IMG/VR virus record: IMGVR_UViG_3300015264_000004
Coordinates: 1 to 59,661 of that record
Length of the DNA: 59,661 bases
Strand: one strand, 5' to 3'
Source of the DNA: a virus
Shown here: positions 22,746-32,487 of the stretch, in pieces
Numbering within the stretch: the stretch's first letter is position 1
How the letters are laid out: every line of letters starts with the position of its first letter
Notes under the pieces: generated by a model
What the model saw: only the letters and a program-made list of their open reading frames with translations
The model's database searches: none
Told to the model about the DNA's origin: nothing
Made by a program: the position numbers and the translations under genes

Positions 22746-24490
22746 TAGATACCCATATCCAAAAGGTCAGCGGTAGCAAATTGAGTCAAGCTAACATTGC
22801 CGCTCTGCCATGAGATTTCCACGGCATCGGCGGCTTGGCGCGACGGGATTAGAAACGATACGCGCTGTACGGTGTTTGCCGGAATAACAACGCCAAATGT
22901 CGAATCGAGGCTTAAAGTCTCCGTTCCGTCGCCGTTGTCGCCTGCGCTTGTGATCCGTCTAAAATACAACGTGCCAGCCAGGGTTTGTAACATAATATCC
23001 CTGCGGCTTGCTATTGGCACGCCGTCAATCATGTACAGGTCTGAATAACCAATTTTATTAACAACAATCGAATTGTCTGTGTTGCCGATGTCCTGGGACA
23101 CTTCGAAATCATGTGCCCATGTGGGATACCAAAAAGCGCCATAGCGACCCTTGCGCGAGTTAAGCCAGGCGAACAGGTCAGCGCTGTCTTGATGGTTTCC
23201 ACAGAGCCAGGCGAATTCGTTTTGAGTGTGCGGGGCCGGGTTGACCGCATCCTGACTGAAGTAGCCTATGTTCGCGTCGTACCGTTCTACAGGTCGATTA
23301 ATTTCAAAGGCATGTGTGTCATTGTAAAAATTCGGTTTCAATAACACGTGTAAGCCCCTGTACGTGGTTCGCGCTCCCGCCACAAGTCGATTAGTACTAA
23401 AGGCGTTAACCAGCAATTCAAACGTGACCGGCACGGCATCAAGGTCTATGGTATGCTTTGTGCCCTGTATCTGTGGTGTGATGTAGCCCAGGCGCGCAGG
23501 CATTACGATTGTGCGCAGGGCCGGCCAGTCATTAGCTAAATTAACCGTCGCCGTTACGGTGCCCGAATCCATGCTGTCAATCTGTAATAACTCATAGTTA
23601 TCTTGATCCTGCCAAAGCATGACATAATTCCCTGGGTCATAATCAAAATAGGTTGTGGGGATTGTGATGACAGGCTGACCCGCAGCCGCTGTTACGGGTA
23701 ACCGTATTGCGTCGGTCCAAATCGGCACAGCAAAAACTCGATTCTGCCAGCCTGACATAAGAGCATGAAACAACGCCCTGACGCGTGCCGCATTGGTCGT
23801 ACTACTCGCAAGCAAGAAAGCGTACTGCAAAGTCCGACGCGGAACAGCCCGCATCATAATAGCTTGCTCAACACCGCTGACAGCCTCTAAAATATTGTTG
23901 CGCCATGTCAATCTCTCGACAACGGCGCTCCCGGTTGCGTCGTCCCAATTATGCGCGAACGGTACAGCCAGTACACGCTTGCCGTTAACAAATAAGAAAA
24001 AGTCGCCAAGGGTAGCGAAAGTAATCGTAAAGAAACCATCAAATGACGGCGGGCCGGCCGTGCCTACCGTCAATAGATGAAAACGCGACACATGCGCCGC
24101 GTAGACTTCGGGTGTTGTAATGTCGAGGCTGTTACCCTCTTCATCTGTGCTGGTAACACCTGTGATCGTCTGCGATGTCAGAAAACCATTCCAGATTTCA
24201 ACGGAGCGTACCTGACGGCTGACAAGGTTACCCGCATTGATCTGGCTTGGTATGATATGGATTCGATTGTACCAAAGGTCTGTAAAGTCGCCTGTCAGGA
24301 ATCCGTCATGATCTACAGGCGTCGGCCCTGTCGGTTCTACGTCGGTAACGGGTCCGAACAGTTCCCGCCCTGTCAGGGCAAGCCGGCCCGTAAAGTTATT
24401 AATCGTGCCAGCCTCGATTGACGGCGTGGTTGTAGTGAAATGGGTAATTGGAGTCGCTACGCTTGTATTATAGCCCGTATGTGATGCCAT
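22745..24490 (-). CDS. Distal tail / tip assembly protein
   Basis: 581 residues, beta-rich throughout, with many aromatic/Gly loops (NEFAWLCGNHQDSADLFAWL) and a region GRYGAFWYPTWAHDF that resembles the DUF2460-like core of distal tail proteins. Position between the tape measure side genes and the BR0599-like hub supports a tail-tip role. Stop and start overlap both neighbours (TAATG). Exact family uncertain. Confidence 0.65.
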   Translation of the reverse strand: MASHTGYNTSVATPITHFTTTTPSIEAGTINNFTGRLALTGRELFGPVTDVEPTGPTPVDHDGFLTGDFTDLWYNRIHIIPSQINAGNLVSRQVRSVEIWNGFLTSQTITGVTSTDEEGNSLDITTPEVYAAHVSRFHLLTVGTAGPPSFDGFFTITFATLGDFFLFVNGKRVLAVPFAHNWDDATGSAVVERLTWRNNILEAVSGVEQAIMMRAVPRRTLQYAFLLASSTTNAARVRALFHALMSGWQNRVFAVPIWTDAIRLPVTAAAGQPVITIPTTYFDYDPGNYVMLWQDQDNYELLQIDSMDSGTVTATVNLANDWPALRTIVMPARLGYITPQIQGTKHTIDLDAVPVTFELLVNAFSTNRLVAGARTTYRGLHVLLKPNFYNDTHAFEINRPVERYDANIGYFSQDAVNPAPHTQNEFAWLCGNHQDSADLFAWLNSRKGRYGAFWYPTWAHDFEVSQDIGNTDNSIVVNKIGYSDLYMIDGVPIASRRDIMLQTLAGTLYFRRITSAGDNGDGTETLSLDSTFGVVIPANTVQRVSFLIPSRQAADAVEISWQSGNVSLTQFATADLLDMGI

Positions 24491-25464
24491 TAATTTTTCT
24501 TGATTGCAAAGCCCTGCCAGCCTGTAGCGCCTGTAACATTGGTCGTGCCTGACGTTGTTTTAAGGCGAAATGGAAATACTACATATTGATCCGTACTAAT
24601 CGTTAAGGTTTGCCCAGGTACAAGATTTTTCATATTGCACATGAAAACATCCGTCATATAGCCTTCGATTGAAATATTAGTCGTCCGGTTCCAGTTTCCC
24701 GCACCTGCCCGGCACATATACAATTCAATCGGTATTAAGACTGCCTGACTATTAAAACCGTTCGGCGAATTCATATTACAAGCGCCGTTTTTATTGAATC
24801 CGTCAAAAAACTTCGCCGTACTAGGATTCATTGTTAATGTCGCATCTGACGCCATCCAATTAGTTATACCGTCACATTCCGCGTACATAAAGCCATTCGG
24901 GTTGCCGTCAGTATTATTTGTACCGTACTGCGAACGACCGCACATAGTCGAGTGGACAGACCCCGTGTCATTACTCTTGCAATCTCTCGCGCCAAAAACC
25001 AGTATACCGCCTGTCCATGCTCCCTTCTTCGTCGGTTTGCCGAATCCAAGCCATTGATACTGACCCGTCGTATATTCGACAACGCAGTAAATCATACTAC
25101 TACGCGCAAATAAATGATAGGTAGGAAAGGCCCCGGATGCCACTAATCCGACAGCAACGCGATTAGGAGCGCCGCCACTAATGAGGGCCGCTCCCGGCTG
25201 CGCATACCATGCAGACGCGCCGCTGTAACCCGTGCTACCATTCATCGCTAGGCCTGTAATGCTTGGCGCGCTTGGCTGTGAGGCTTCGGCGACTAATGAT
25301 CTAAAATTAACAAAAACATCGCTACTTAATTGCAGATGTAGGCGGAAGCCCGCGCCTTCAGCTACAAACGAATTATTAGTCCATCCGTTCGTTACGGCAA
25401 ACGCTCTTATCTTGTCGATTAGATCATTAACGCCTGTCGTCGCGCCTGTTTCATAAATTGCCAT
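24490..25464 (-). CDS. Virion tail protein, paralogue of 25799-26743
   Basis: 324 residues. The N-terminus (DLIDKIRAFAVTNGWTNN) and the internal AWYAQPGAALISGG align with DFLDKLITFVTAHGWTLT and GFYLQPGAAIARLP of the gene two places upstream, so the two arose by duplication. Beta-rich, no signal. Likely a tail-tip or side component exposed on the virion. Confidence 0.7.
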   Translation of the reverse strand: MAIYETGATTGVNDLIDKIRAFAVTNGWTNNSFVAEGAGFRLHLQLSSDVFVNFRSLVAEASQPSAPSITGLAMNGSTGYSGASAWYAQPGAALISGGAPNRVAVGLVASGAFPTYHLFARSSMIYCVVEYTTGQYQWLGFGKPTKKGAWTGGILVFGARDCKSNDTGSVHSTMCGRSQYGTNNTDGNPNGFMYAECDGITNWMASDATLTMNPSTAKFFDGFNKNGACNMNSPNGFNSQAVLIPIELYMCRAGAGNWNRTTNISIEGYMTDVFMCNMKNLVPGQTLTISTDQYVVFPFRLKTTSGTTNVTGATGWQGFAIKKN

Positions 25465-25473
25465 TGTGTTACC

Positions 25474-25806
25474 TTATTGCTGATAGAAAGCCGTGCCAGT
25501 TCGAAGAAACCTAACAAAAGAGTATACCACATTCTGAAATTCGTAATCGCTAGGCGCGTCATCACCGTTACAGGTTATTATGACCTTTGTTTCTATCCCG
25601 TCAACCCTGCGCAGAATTGCCACACAGCTATTAGTCCTAATCGGCATCGCGCCCGTGCCCGTCTCTGCAAACCATGCTGCAATAGCGGCCTCTGACGGAA
25701 TATCAGCAACCGACGCAACTAATTTCGAATCAAATATTGTATGGCCGCCGCCCTCGACAATATCAATTAATCTCTGTCTGTATTGCGCGGGTGTCATTTT
25801 ATTCAT
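25474..25806 (-). CDS. Small tail-region protein, unknown
   Basis: 110 residues, mixed alpha/beta (AAIAAWFAETGTGAMPIRTN). Starts at 25806 inside the end of the paralogue upstream and ends ten bases before the next gene. Sandwiched between two paralogous tail genes, so probably a tail accessory or assembly protein. No family recognised. Confidence 0.6.
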   Translation of the reverse strand: MNKMTPAQYRQRLIDIVEGGGHTIFDSKLVASVADIPSEAAIAAWFAETGTGAMPIRTNSCVAILRRVDGIETKVIITCNGDDAPSDYEFQNVVYSFVRFLRTGTAFYQQ

Positions 25807-26743
25807 CTTTTAATGCGTAAAATAGATTCGTCCTGAAAGTATCTTGAAATACTATCCAAGTATCCGCATTTTCATCTGTAATAGTATCTTCACTGGCAAT
25901 ACCCGGCATATTCAAGAGTGTGCGAACATTCGTAAAGATTCCATATATATCCGGGGTGTCAGAGCGCAAAACACGTAATGGCAATAGCGGGTAGTCGCCG
26001 TTCTGACTCTTTACGATATTAGCCAGCCCGACTACACTACCCGGTGTTGTTTCTGTTAGATTCTCGACAAGAGGCCATACACCAGAGTAAAGCGTATTAA
26101 ATGTTGTAGGATCACCGATACCAGCCACGCTAACCGAATTATTTAATATCCGTTTCCAAACTCCCGCAGGATCACGAATCATTAATGTAGAGTCAGCCCC
26201 GGCACCCGACATACTGCAATAACAAGCTATCATCTGGCTTGACGTGTCAGAAAATCTTGGCAGGTTAAAAGACACGTCGGTAATATTGCAACCGCCGATT
26301 ACCAAAGGATAAGGATACTGACCCGGTGTACCATTGATTTCCAGATAACCAAGATAGGCATGCATGTATACGGTTTGTACTTTCGCAACAATTCGTATCT
26401 CTGACCCTGTACAATAGAACCAATAGGGAATAGTATCATTTTGCAGTGGCAAGCCCGGTAATCTGGCTATGGCCGCTCCCGGCTGTAAATAAAAGCCGTC
26501 ACCGTTGACATAGGCTGTGTAGCCATTAAAAACCAGCCCGTACACGTCAATCCCCGTTAAAACATTTTTGGTAATCCCGACATAGATAGCATCGGAGCCG
26601 GTACCGCTGCCAGCTAGGATCACATAGCCCGCTGTACCTGACCGGGAATCCTCTGTCAATGTCCATCCATGCGCAGTGACAAACGTAATCAGCTTGTCAA
26701 GAAAATCTGAATAGTCGGTAGCTGTACCTGTAGTCTTTGCCAT
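25799..26743 (-). CDS. Virion tail protein, paralogue of 24490-25464
   Basis: 314 residues from ATG 26743; the in-frame ATG at 26854 lies inside the tape measure gene and is not used. Sequence blocks GWTLTEDSRSGTAGY, GYTAYVNGDGFYLQPGAA and YLGYLEINGTPGQYPYPLVI are typical of repeated virion surface proteins in large phages. Placed directly after the tape measure gene, as tail-tip genes usually are. Confidence 0.7.
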   Translation of the reverse strand: MAKTTGTATDYSDFLDKLITFVTAHGWTLTEDSRSGTAGYVILAGSGTGSDAIYVGITKNVLTGIDVYGLVFNGYTAYVNGDGFYLQPGAAIARLPGLPLQNDTIPYWFYCTGSEIRIVAKVQTVYMHAYLGYLEINGTPGQYPYPLVIGGCNITDVSFNLPRFSDTSSQMIACYCSMSGAGADSTLMIRDPAGVWKRILNNSVSVAGIGDPTTFNTLYSGVWPLVENLTETTPGSVVGLANIVKSQNGDYPLLPLRVLRSDTPDIYGIFTNVRTLLNMPGIASEDTITDENADTWIVFQDTFRTNLFYALKDE

Positions 26744-26747
26744 TGTA

Positions 26748-29700
26748 TTACGCCTGACTGAGCCTTGTATTGATTGCTCCCGGGTTCTGTTCAATAAAAT
26801 TAAGCATTGCTTGCTTGCCGTCGCCGCTGGTAAGATAATTCGCCAAAAGATCATTAGGCAATACGTTAATAATCTTGGTATGCGTGACTTGCCCGCGTGA
26901 CGAAATAGGCCCGCCTGATATGCCGCCGCCTACGTTAACATTTCGTGACGGCGCTATGTTTGCATTGATTGAATGTAGCAATGCCAAGTTTTGACTTGTA
27001 GCCTGAGCGTTGACAATGTATTCCCCGTCAGATATTGGAACAAGGTTATTATCTATGCCACCTTGACCGCGAAACAGGCCGCCTGTCGCAAAACCACCGC
27101 CGCCGGCCGTACCAAGTAAGCCCGACAGAAAACCGCCCACACCACCAGCCCCTGAGCTACCGCCAAAGGCTGCCATAGCTATTCTTGTCAGAATGATCTT
27201 TTCCAGAATGTCAGTGAATACTTTGAACACCCCGGCCCCGAAGTCGAGGAAAGCTTGCTTTGCTGTATGCGCCCCATCTGTCAATTCACTTAAAGCATTG
27301 CCGATGACACTAACAAACCCCTGATTAAACGCCTTGCCTACATTATCCGTCTGGTTACTCAACTCCGATAATGATTGACGGGCCTTGTCAACGTATTGTT
27401 GCAGGTCTGTATTGCCCGTCGCCTTCGCAATCGCTTCAAGCTGATTTAACAGAACGTTGACAGCCGCGCTGTACTCTTTGATATGCTGCATGCGTAACTC
27501 ATGCGCATCTTTGTCCGACAGGGTGCCCTTGGTTACCTGTTCGGTTATCTTGGCCTCGTCAGTCTCGCGCAACGCGCCCAATGCTTCGATTTGTTTTTGC
27601 AGCGTGGCTACATTGCGCGCTACGCCCTCGACTTTCCAATTAGCCAAGCCTATTCTAACTTTTTCAATTGCGGCGACTAACGCAGGATCACCAATTTGTT
27701 TTGCGACGGCCGACATTCGATCTAACAAGGTAAACGCGGCCGCATTGGCCGTAGCCTCAAAATCAGATAATTCCTTATCCGCCTGGGTCCGGCTTTTGAG
27801 TCCCTGTAGTACCTGCGTATTTAACCGCTCTGATACGGCGCTCCGTTCGTCCTCTATAATCTTTTCCTGTTTTTGCAGGTCATTGTATTGCGCTTGAAGT
27901 TTTAACAGGCTAATAAGATTCTGCGTTTTCTTCAGGTCTGTATCGTTGCCCGTCTCTTTGGCCCGCGCCTGGGCCTGTGTTAATTGATCCTTGAATTGAT
28001 CGTCAATCTTATTTTCAGCGGCCTGTAGTGTGTGACCCTGTAACGTTAAAATCTCTTCGTCAACTTGTCTTAACGTCTTTAGGTAGGCTTCGGCCGCTTT
28101 CTGTGATTCAAAAGAAGCGTTTTTAGAGATTTGCCCGCGCTGATTTTCCAATTGCGCTATCTTCGCATTGGTATTTACTATTTCACCCTGTACCCGCAAC
28201 CGCGCCGGTTCGCCTTTTGTGGAATCGAGGCGCTTTTGCTCAATTTCAAGTAACTTTCGTTGTTGAGTTAATTGGACATCAATATCCGCGAGTTGCAGCG
28301 CTTCAAGATCGTGATAATACTTGGTTGCGGTAACTTTATTAAGGTCATAATGCTGTTTAAGATCGTTCTCTTGATCCTTCAATGCATCACGCTGCGCCTG
28401 TGTCGAGGCTGCCAATTGAGCCTTTTCTAAATCCTCTTGCGCCTTGGCTAATTGGTCGGCTTGACTCTTTTTGTTAGGGGCCGGCGAACCGCCCTTAAAA
28501 GTTGACGAGGGTTTTGGTTTCCCTGTCGGATTCGTGGCCGGTGTGCTAAACAATGCAAACATGGCCTCAAAACCTGTAGGCGGCGTTTGGAGTGAAGCCA
28601 TAGCCCTGTTCCATTGATGCGCAAAATCATCTACCGCAACACCAGCCTGTTTAGCCGCGCTAGTTAATGAATCTATTGCACCTTTCAGGTCCCCAGTAAA
28701 GAATTTGGTAACTCCGATACCTAACTCGACAATACCCTTGCCGACATCATACACAGCCTTGTAGAAGCCTATAACAACCTCTATATAAGCCTCTGTCGCA
28801 ATGCCTAATAGCTGGATCACCCCGATTAGACCAAATATCAGAGCCAGGATGTATTTAATGACTTCGCCGATGTCGGCCCCGACGTTGCTAACCTGACCGG
28901 GTGTATTCTGAATTAGATTGCTTAAATTAACTCCTAACGTAGTCAAGACAGGTAAGAGTTGCGAACCGACTTCATTCCTAACGCCTACAAGCGCGCCTTC
29001 AAGATCATCCATACTAACCTTGAAGTCATGGGCGGCCTTCGCATCGTTGTCACTGATAACAGCGCCTAAAGCCTCTGCCTTTTGTTTGAATTCTTCAAAA
29101 TTACCGTTTGCCTCTTGGATAATCGGTATCAGGTCAGCGCCGCTACGGCCTGCCAGTTTCATGGCCGCATCTACCTGTTGCGCTCCCGGCGGTAACTTAC
29201 TAATCGTCGTAAATAGCTGTTGCAACGCATTGTCGCTACTAGCCGCCGCTGACCTCGTATCAATGCCAAGTTGACCGAATGAATACGCAAGAGCCTTGTT
29301 ACCGGCTGCGGCCTCATTAGCATTTTTGATATATCTATCGAAAGCGGGTAAAGACTTGTCAATTGTTGACCCGGCCTCTTTGGCAGCGAAAGCCAAAGTA
29401 GAAACATTACTAGCCGATAATCCTGACTTTTGAGATAGTTCATAGATTTTATCCCCGGCACCCTCAAAAGATTTAGCCACGGCCACGCCAATACCGACAA
29501 TCAAACCTAAAACAACCAAAAGGCCGCCAGCCGCTACCGTCGCAGCCGTCATAGCTGTACCCGCAAGGGTTACCCCTGCGGCTTCTTCGGCTTCTGCGGC
29601 TGCGACTTCGCCTGACGTAACCGCTACCCTGCCCTGAGCTATTGCAAGAGCGTTTTCCGCGTCTACCAATGCTAAAGTCTGTTCTTCAAGGAAAAGCCTA

Positions 29701-30623
29701 GCCGCAGCTAATTCAAGCTCTAAAACACTGACCTCTTCAAGTGTAACGCCTTCTATTGCGTATTGAGCCTCTAAATCAGCCTCAATTGCTACGACTTCGG
29801 CGCTTGAAGCCTTTGTACTTGCCCGCGCCTCTGCCAAGGCTAATTCAGCCGCCGCTAATTCGGCTGTGGCAGCCGCCGCTGCCTGTTCCTGTACAACCAT
29901 TGCCTCTAACGTAGGTAAGACGCTTGCGGTACTAGCCCCAAACAAATTCGATACTGCTATAGCTCTTTCTTCGGCATCCGGGATATTGGCAAGCTCCCGC
30001 ACAAATTGACGCAACGCGACTTCAGGCGCAGCCAAGGCCGCTGACGCTTCAATACCAAAAGCCTTAATTAGTTGAGTGTTTACTAGGCCCTCTTGTGCCT
30101 TGGCGGCCTGCCCTAACACAGACGAAAAACGCTTGACAACCTGTTCGGCTCTCGCGCTTTCCACAGCGATAGCGGCGATTCCTGCGGCCGGCCCGCTGCC
30201 ACTTGACACGCCGAAAGACTCCCGGAAACCATAGCTCAGGGTCCGCAGAGCGCCGAAAAGGTTACCTGACAAGGCCTGTTGTATGGCAAGCCCGAATGAT
30301 CCGACATTACGCGCCAGGACCGAAAAATCCGCGCTGGCATCCTTGACATTGCCACGTACCTTAACCATTCCAGCGCTGGCCTGTGTCGAGGCTGTGCTAA
30401 TACCTGTCAATGAAGTTTGCGCAGTGGTTCCTAGCGATTGTATTTCGCTTTTAACGTTGCGTATCTCTACGCCTGCGGCTTTGAATGTATTCGTGAGTTG
30501 TGTAACCGAACCGCCAATAGTCGATAGTTTCTGTATTTCGGTGGACAGGGCCTTAACTTCGGCAAGGCCCTGTACTATCGCTTTGATGTCTATTCTTACA
30601 CTGTCACCGCTATCGTTTCCCAT
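26748..30623 (-). CDS. Tape measure protein
   Basis: 1291 residues, long and mostly helical. Hydrophobic stretches at about 355-385 (AATVAAGGLLVVLGLIVGIG) and 585-615 (IKYILALIFGLIGVIQLLGI) are usual for tape measures that insert into the membrane at injection. A coiled coil fills about 715-1000. The C-terminus GGGGFATGGLFRGQGGIDNN then SDGEYIVNA is the common closing motif. It sets tail length: an estimate of about 1.5 angstroms per residue gives roughly 190 nm. It overlaps the chaperone gene by 14 bases. Confidence 0.92.
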   Translation of the reverse strand: MGNDSGDSVRIDIKAIVQGLAEVKALSTEIQKLSTIGGSVTQLTNTFKAAGVEIRNVKSEIQSLGTTAQTSLTGISTASTQASAGMVKVRGNVKDASADFSVLARNVGSFGLAIQQALSGNLFGALRTLSYGFRESFGVSSGSGPAAGIAAIAVESARAEQVVKRFSSVLGQAAKAQEGLVNTQLIKAFGIEASAALAAPEVALRQFVRELANIPDAEERAIAVSNLFGASTASVLPTLEAMVVQEQAAAAATAELAAAELALAEARASTKASSAEVVAIEADLEAQYAIEGVTLEEVSVLELELAAARLFLEEQTLALVDAENALAIAQGRVAVTSGEVAAAEAEEAAGVTLAGTAMTAATVAAGGLLVVLGLIVGIGVAVAKSFEGAGDKIYELSQKSGLSASNVSTLAFAAKEAGSTIDKSLPAFDRYIKNANEAAAGNKALAYSFGQLGIDTRSAAASSDNALQQLFTTISKLPPGAQQVDAAMKLAGRSGADLIPIIQEANGNFEEFKQKAEALGAVISDNDAKAAHDFKVSMDDLEGALVGVRNEVGSQLLPVLTTLGVNLSNLIQNTPGQVSNVGADIGEVIKYILALIFGLIGVIQLLGIATEAYIEVVIGFYKAVYDVGKGIVELGIGVTKFFTGDLKGAIDSLTSAAKQAGVAVDDFAHQWNRAMASLQTPPTGFEAMFALFSTPATNPTGKPKPSSTFKGGSPAPNKKSQADQLAKAQEDLEKAQLAASTQAQRDALKDQENDLKQHYDLNKVTATKYYHDLEALQLADIDVQLTQQRKLLEIEQKRLDSTKGEPARLRVQGEIVNTNAKIAQLENQRGQISKNASFESQKAAEAYLKTLRQVDEEILTLQGHTLQAAENKIDDQFKDQLTQAQARAKETGNDTDLKKTQNLISLLKLQAQYNDLQKQEKIIEDERSAVSERLNTQVLQGLKSRTQADKELSDFEATANAAAFTLLDRMSAVAKQIGDPALVAAIEKVRIGLANWKVEGVARNVATLQKQIEALGALRETDEAKITEQVTKGTLSDKDAHELRMQHIKEYSAAVNVLLNQLEAIAKATGNTDLQQYVDKARQSLSELSNQTDNVGKAFNQGFVSVIGNALSELTDGAHTAKQAFLDFGAGVFKVFTDILEKIILTRIAMAAFGGSSGAGGVGGFLSGLLGTAGGGGFATGGLFRGQGGIDNNLVPISDGEYIVNAQATSQNLALLHSINANIAPSRNVNVGGGISGGPISSRGQVTHTKIINVLPNDLLANYLTSGDGKQAMLNFIEQNPGAINTRLSQA

Positions 30624-31074
30624 GTAGTTTTTTCGCTAACTCAGGATTGTTTTGCAGTTCTCTCGCGGCCCACTCTTTCATTTCGTTTTCATTAGCATTT
30701 TCAACTATCGGAGTCGCTAAAAAGCCACCGCCAAGTAACCGCTCTAATTCCTGGGTACTCAACATTGGTTTGTGTTCACCTAATAGGATGCTGGCTATTT
30801 CCCGTCTGTCTTTCGCTGTCCCGCCGAAGGCCACGGCGGTTACGTTCATTAATAATACCATGTTTTCCGCGCTTACATATTCGGCCGCTCTGGTAAAGGC
30901 GTCAATCTGTAAATATGTCATCCGCAGTATGTCAGCATAAGCATGGCCGACTTGTAACAGGGTATTGACCTGTTTGGCGTAATAATTTAGTTGACCGGCG
31001 CTGACATTTGTCTTGCCTGACTCATTACTTGCCCTAGCTCTTTTGATCCGGTCACGATTTTTGGTAATAGCCAT
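30610..31074 (-). CDS. Tail assembly chaperone, -1 frame extension (T domain of a G-GT pair)
   Basis: 154 residues if read from ATG 31074, but the frame is continuous with the upstream chaperone after a -1 shift at TTTTTTT (31086-31080). The shifted reading continues Cys-Pro-Met-Ala-Ile, so a fused protein of about 314 residues results. In lambda and most siphophages a G-GT frameshift makes the chaperone that binds the tape measure, and the tape measure gene follows here as expected. Independent initiation at 31074 is possible but has no clear ribosome site. Confidence 0.8.
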   Translation of the reverse strand: MAITKNRDRIKRARASNESGKTNVSAGQLNYYAKQVNTLLQVGHAYADILRMTYLQIDAFTRAAEYVSAENMVLLMNVTAVAFGGTAKDRREIASILLGEHKPMLSTQELERLLGGGFLATPIVENANENEMKEWAARELQNNPELAKKLHGKR

Positions 31075-31553
31075 TGGACAAAAAAATTGACGTTAACCTC
31101 GATTACCGCCATAATTATGTCTATAGCCTCTTCGTACACGTGACTAAAGTATGTCACAGGTTTATCAATGGCGAACGCTAAAAATTCATAGATCATCTTG
31201 CCCGAATCACCGATTAGCGCTGCCATAATCTGACCCTTGTCAATATCAATAAAACTAGAATCGCCGCCGGCCTCTGTGATCTTTGCGGCTTTTTCTTCCC
31301 ATTGCTCAGGCGACATATTAAGATCAAAGCCAAGCAACGGAGCAAGACGAACAATGTAAATAAAGCCTTCGCGCCATTTCAGAAACGGCATGGCCTCTAT
31401 GGTTAATACTTCGTATGGCTTATATTCCGTACCGATAAGCTTTTCAGCTACTTCGCGGGGCTGCCTTACTTTCACTTGCTTGCGCATCGGGAATAGCGCG
31501 TCAAGGTCTGAAACATTGTTAAATTTGCCGGTGTCTATGCTGGTGTCTGTCAA
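30987..31553 (-). CDS. Tail assembly chaperone, zero-frame product (G-like)
   Basis: 188 residues from a TTG at 31553, chosen because GAAAGGACATTC lies nine bases upstream; the ATG at 31625 lies inside a terminator hairpin and is unlikely. The protein is soluble and mixed helical, with EVAEKLIGTEYKPYEVLTIE near the start. Ends after the slippery site, as zero-frame G proteins do. It binds tape measure protein during tail assembly by family analogy. Confidence 0.75.
   Translation of the reverse strand: MTDTSIDTGKFNNVSDLDALFPMRKQVKVRQPREVAEKLIGTEYKPYEVLTIEAMPFLKWREGFIYIVRLAPLLGFDLNMSPEQWEEKAAKITEAGGDSSFIDIDKGQIMAALIGDSGKMIYEFLAFAIDKPVTYFSHVYEEAIDIIMAVIEVNVNFFVQWLLPKIVTGSKELGQVMSQARQMSAPVN
31080..31086 (-). 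promoter_or_regulatory. Slippery heptamer for programmed -1 frameshift
   Basis: On the minus strand the zero-frame codons are AAT TTT TTT GTC, giving T TTT TTT, a perfect X XXY YYZ heptamer. The next -1 codons are TGT CCA ATG GCT, entering the 30610-31074 frame. It lies 31 codons before the zero-frame stop, the usual place. Confidence 0.85.
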
Positions 31554-31586
31554 TTTGAATGTCCTTTCGTGTCCAAAAATACTAAC

Positions 31587-31631
31587 AAAAAAGCGCCTTG
31601 CCCACTTTCCACTTACCGCAGGCAAGACGCT
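31587..31631 (-). terminator. Rho-independent terminator after the tail tube gene
   Basis: On the minus strand AGCGTCTTGCC pairs with GGCAAGGCGCT (one G-U) around an 18-base loop, followed by TTTTTT. It would sharply reduce read-through from the abundant tail tube transcript into the low-level chaperone genes. Confidence 0.85.
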
Positions 31632-31653
31632 GTTAGTTGTTGTTGCGCTGCGG

Positions 31654-32442
31654 TTAGTTGTCGATATAGATCAATTGGCCGATTGCGCCGCCTGCGGCTG
31701 TGAAACTCTTAAACGGGTCCACCAGCGCAGAGCCTTTAAGCTGGCCGTCAGCGACCGTATCACCGATAAGAGCCAGGGCCGCAGCCGGATCAAATGTAAC
31801 ATTGTACAAGTCGAGTACAAAGCGCTTGTATGATCCATCGGTATTGATTGCTGCGGTATTGACTGCCAGGAACCGTAACCATCGTTGCGGCGGCGGCGTA
31901 GTCAGGATGTCAACCGACTTCTGCCCGGTAGTCTTTGTGTACGCGGCTTTGATCGGGCCAGTAAACGCAGACCAATTATTTACCAGCGTAATCAAACCGT
32001 ACCGCAGGTTAACGGTGTAATCCGTGCCAAGCGCTAACGTAACCGGGCTGCCCGCGCTGTCGGTTAATATTAAACTGGTGATGTCAACATTTTTCAATCC
32101 ATAGCTCTGCCCGATTGCAAAACCCGTTGTTATACCGCCCCCAATCTGTTCACTTGAGACGCTACCCGCGCCAAGTGAATTAACATTGCCATGCATTAGG
32201 AGCGCGTAGTTTGTCGCTAAAAACTCCTGTACATTCATTGTCAGTTCGGCCTTTTTCTCAGTGACAAGGCGCAAATCAACAACACGAAAACCGCTTGTAC
32301 TTTCCTTGTGTTCGACCGTTGTTACTGCTAACTGTAACTCAAATTGAGGTACATTGCCAAGCGCTTTGAAATCGAGGAAATTACCCGCCGCGTCTCTCTG
32401 CGCTTGGTAAACCAGACCCTGCCCGGATAAGTAAGTTGACAT
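31654..32442 (-). CDS. Major tail tube protein
   Basis: 262 residues, beta-rich. Phrases such as ALGNVPQFELQLAVTTVEHK and VQEFLATNYALLMHG are typical of siphophage tail tube proteins, with an added domain (LYGLITLV-type beta strands) before the C-terminus. GAAAGGAATAAACT precedes ATG 32442 and a strong terminator follows, matching a highly expressed structural gene just before the chaperones and tape measure. Confidence 0.82.
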   Translation of the reverse strand: MSTYLSGQGLVYQAQRDAAGNFLDFKALGNVPQFELQLAVTTVEHKESTSGFRVVDLRLVTEKKAELTMNVQEFLATNYALLMHGNVNSLGAGSVSSEQIGGGITTGFAIGQSYGLKNVDITSLILTDSAGSPVTLALGTDYTVNLRYGLITLVNNWSAFTGPIKAAYTKTTGQKSVDILTTPPPQRWLRFLAVNTAAINTDGSYKRFVLDLYNVTFDPAAALALIGDTVADGQLKGSALVDPFKSFTAAGGAIGQLIYIDN

Positions 32443-32487
32443 AGTTTATTCCTTTCGTCAGTGAATTGCTGTTACCAGCGCAAACAA

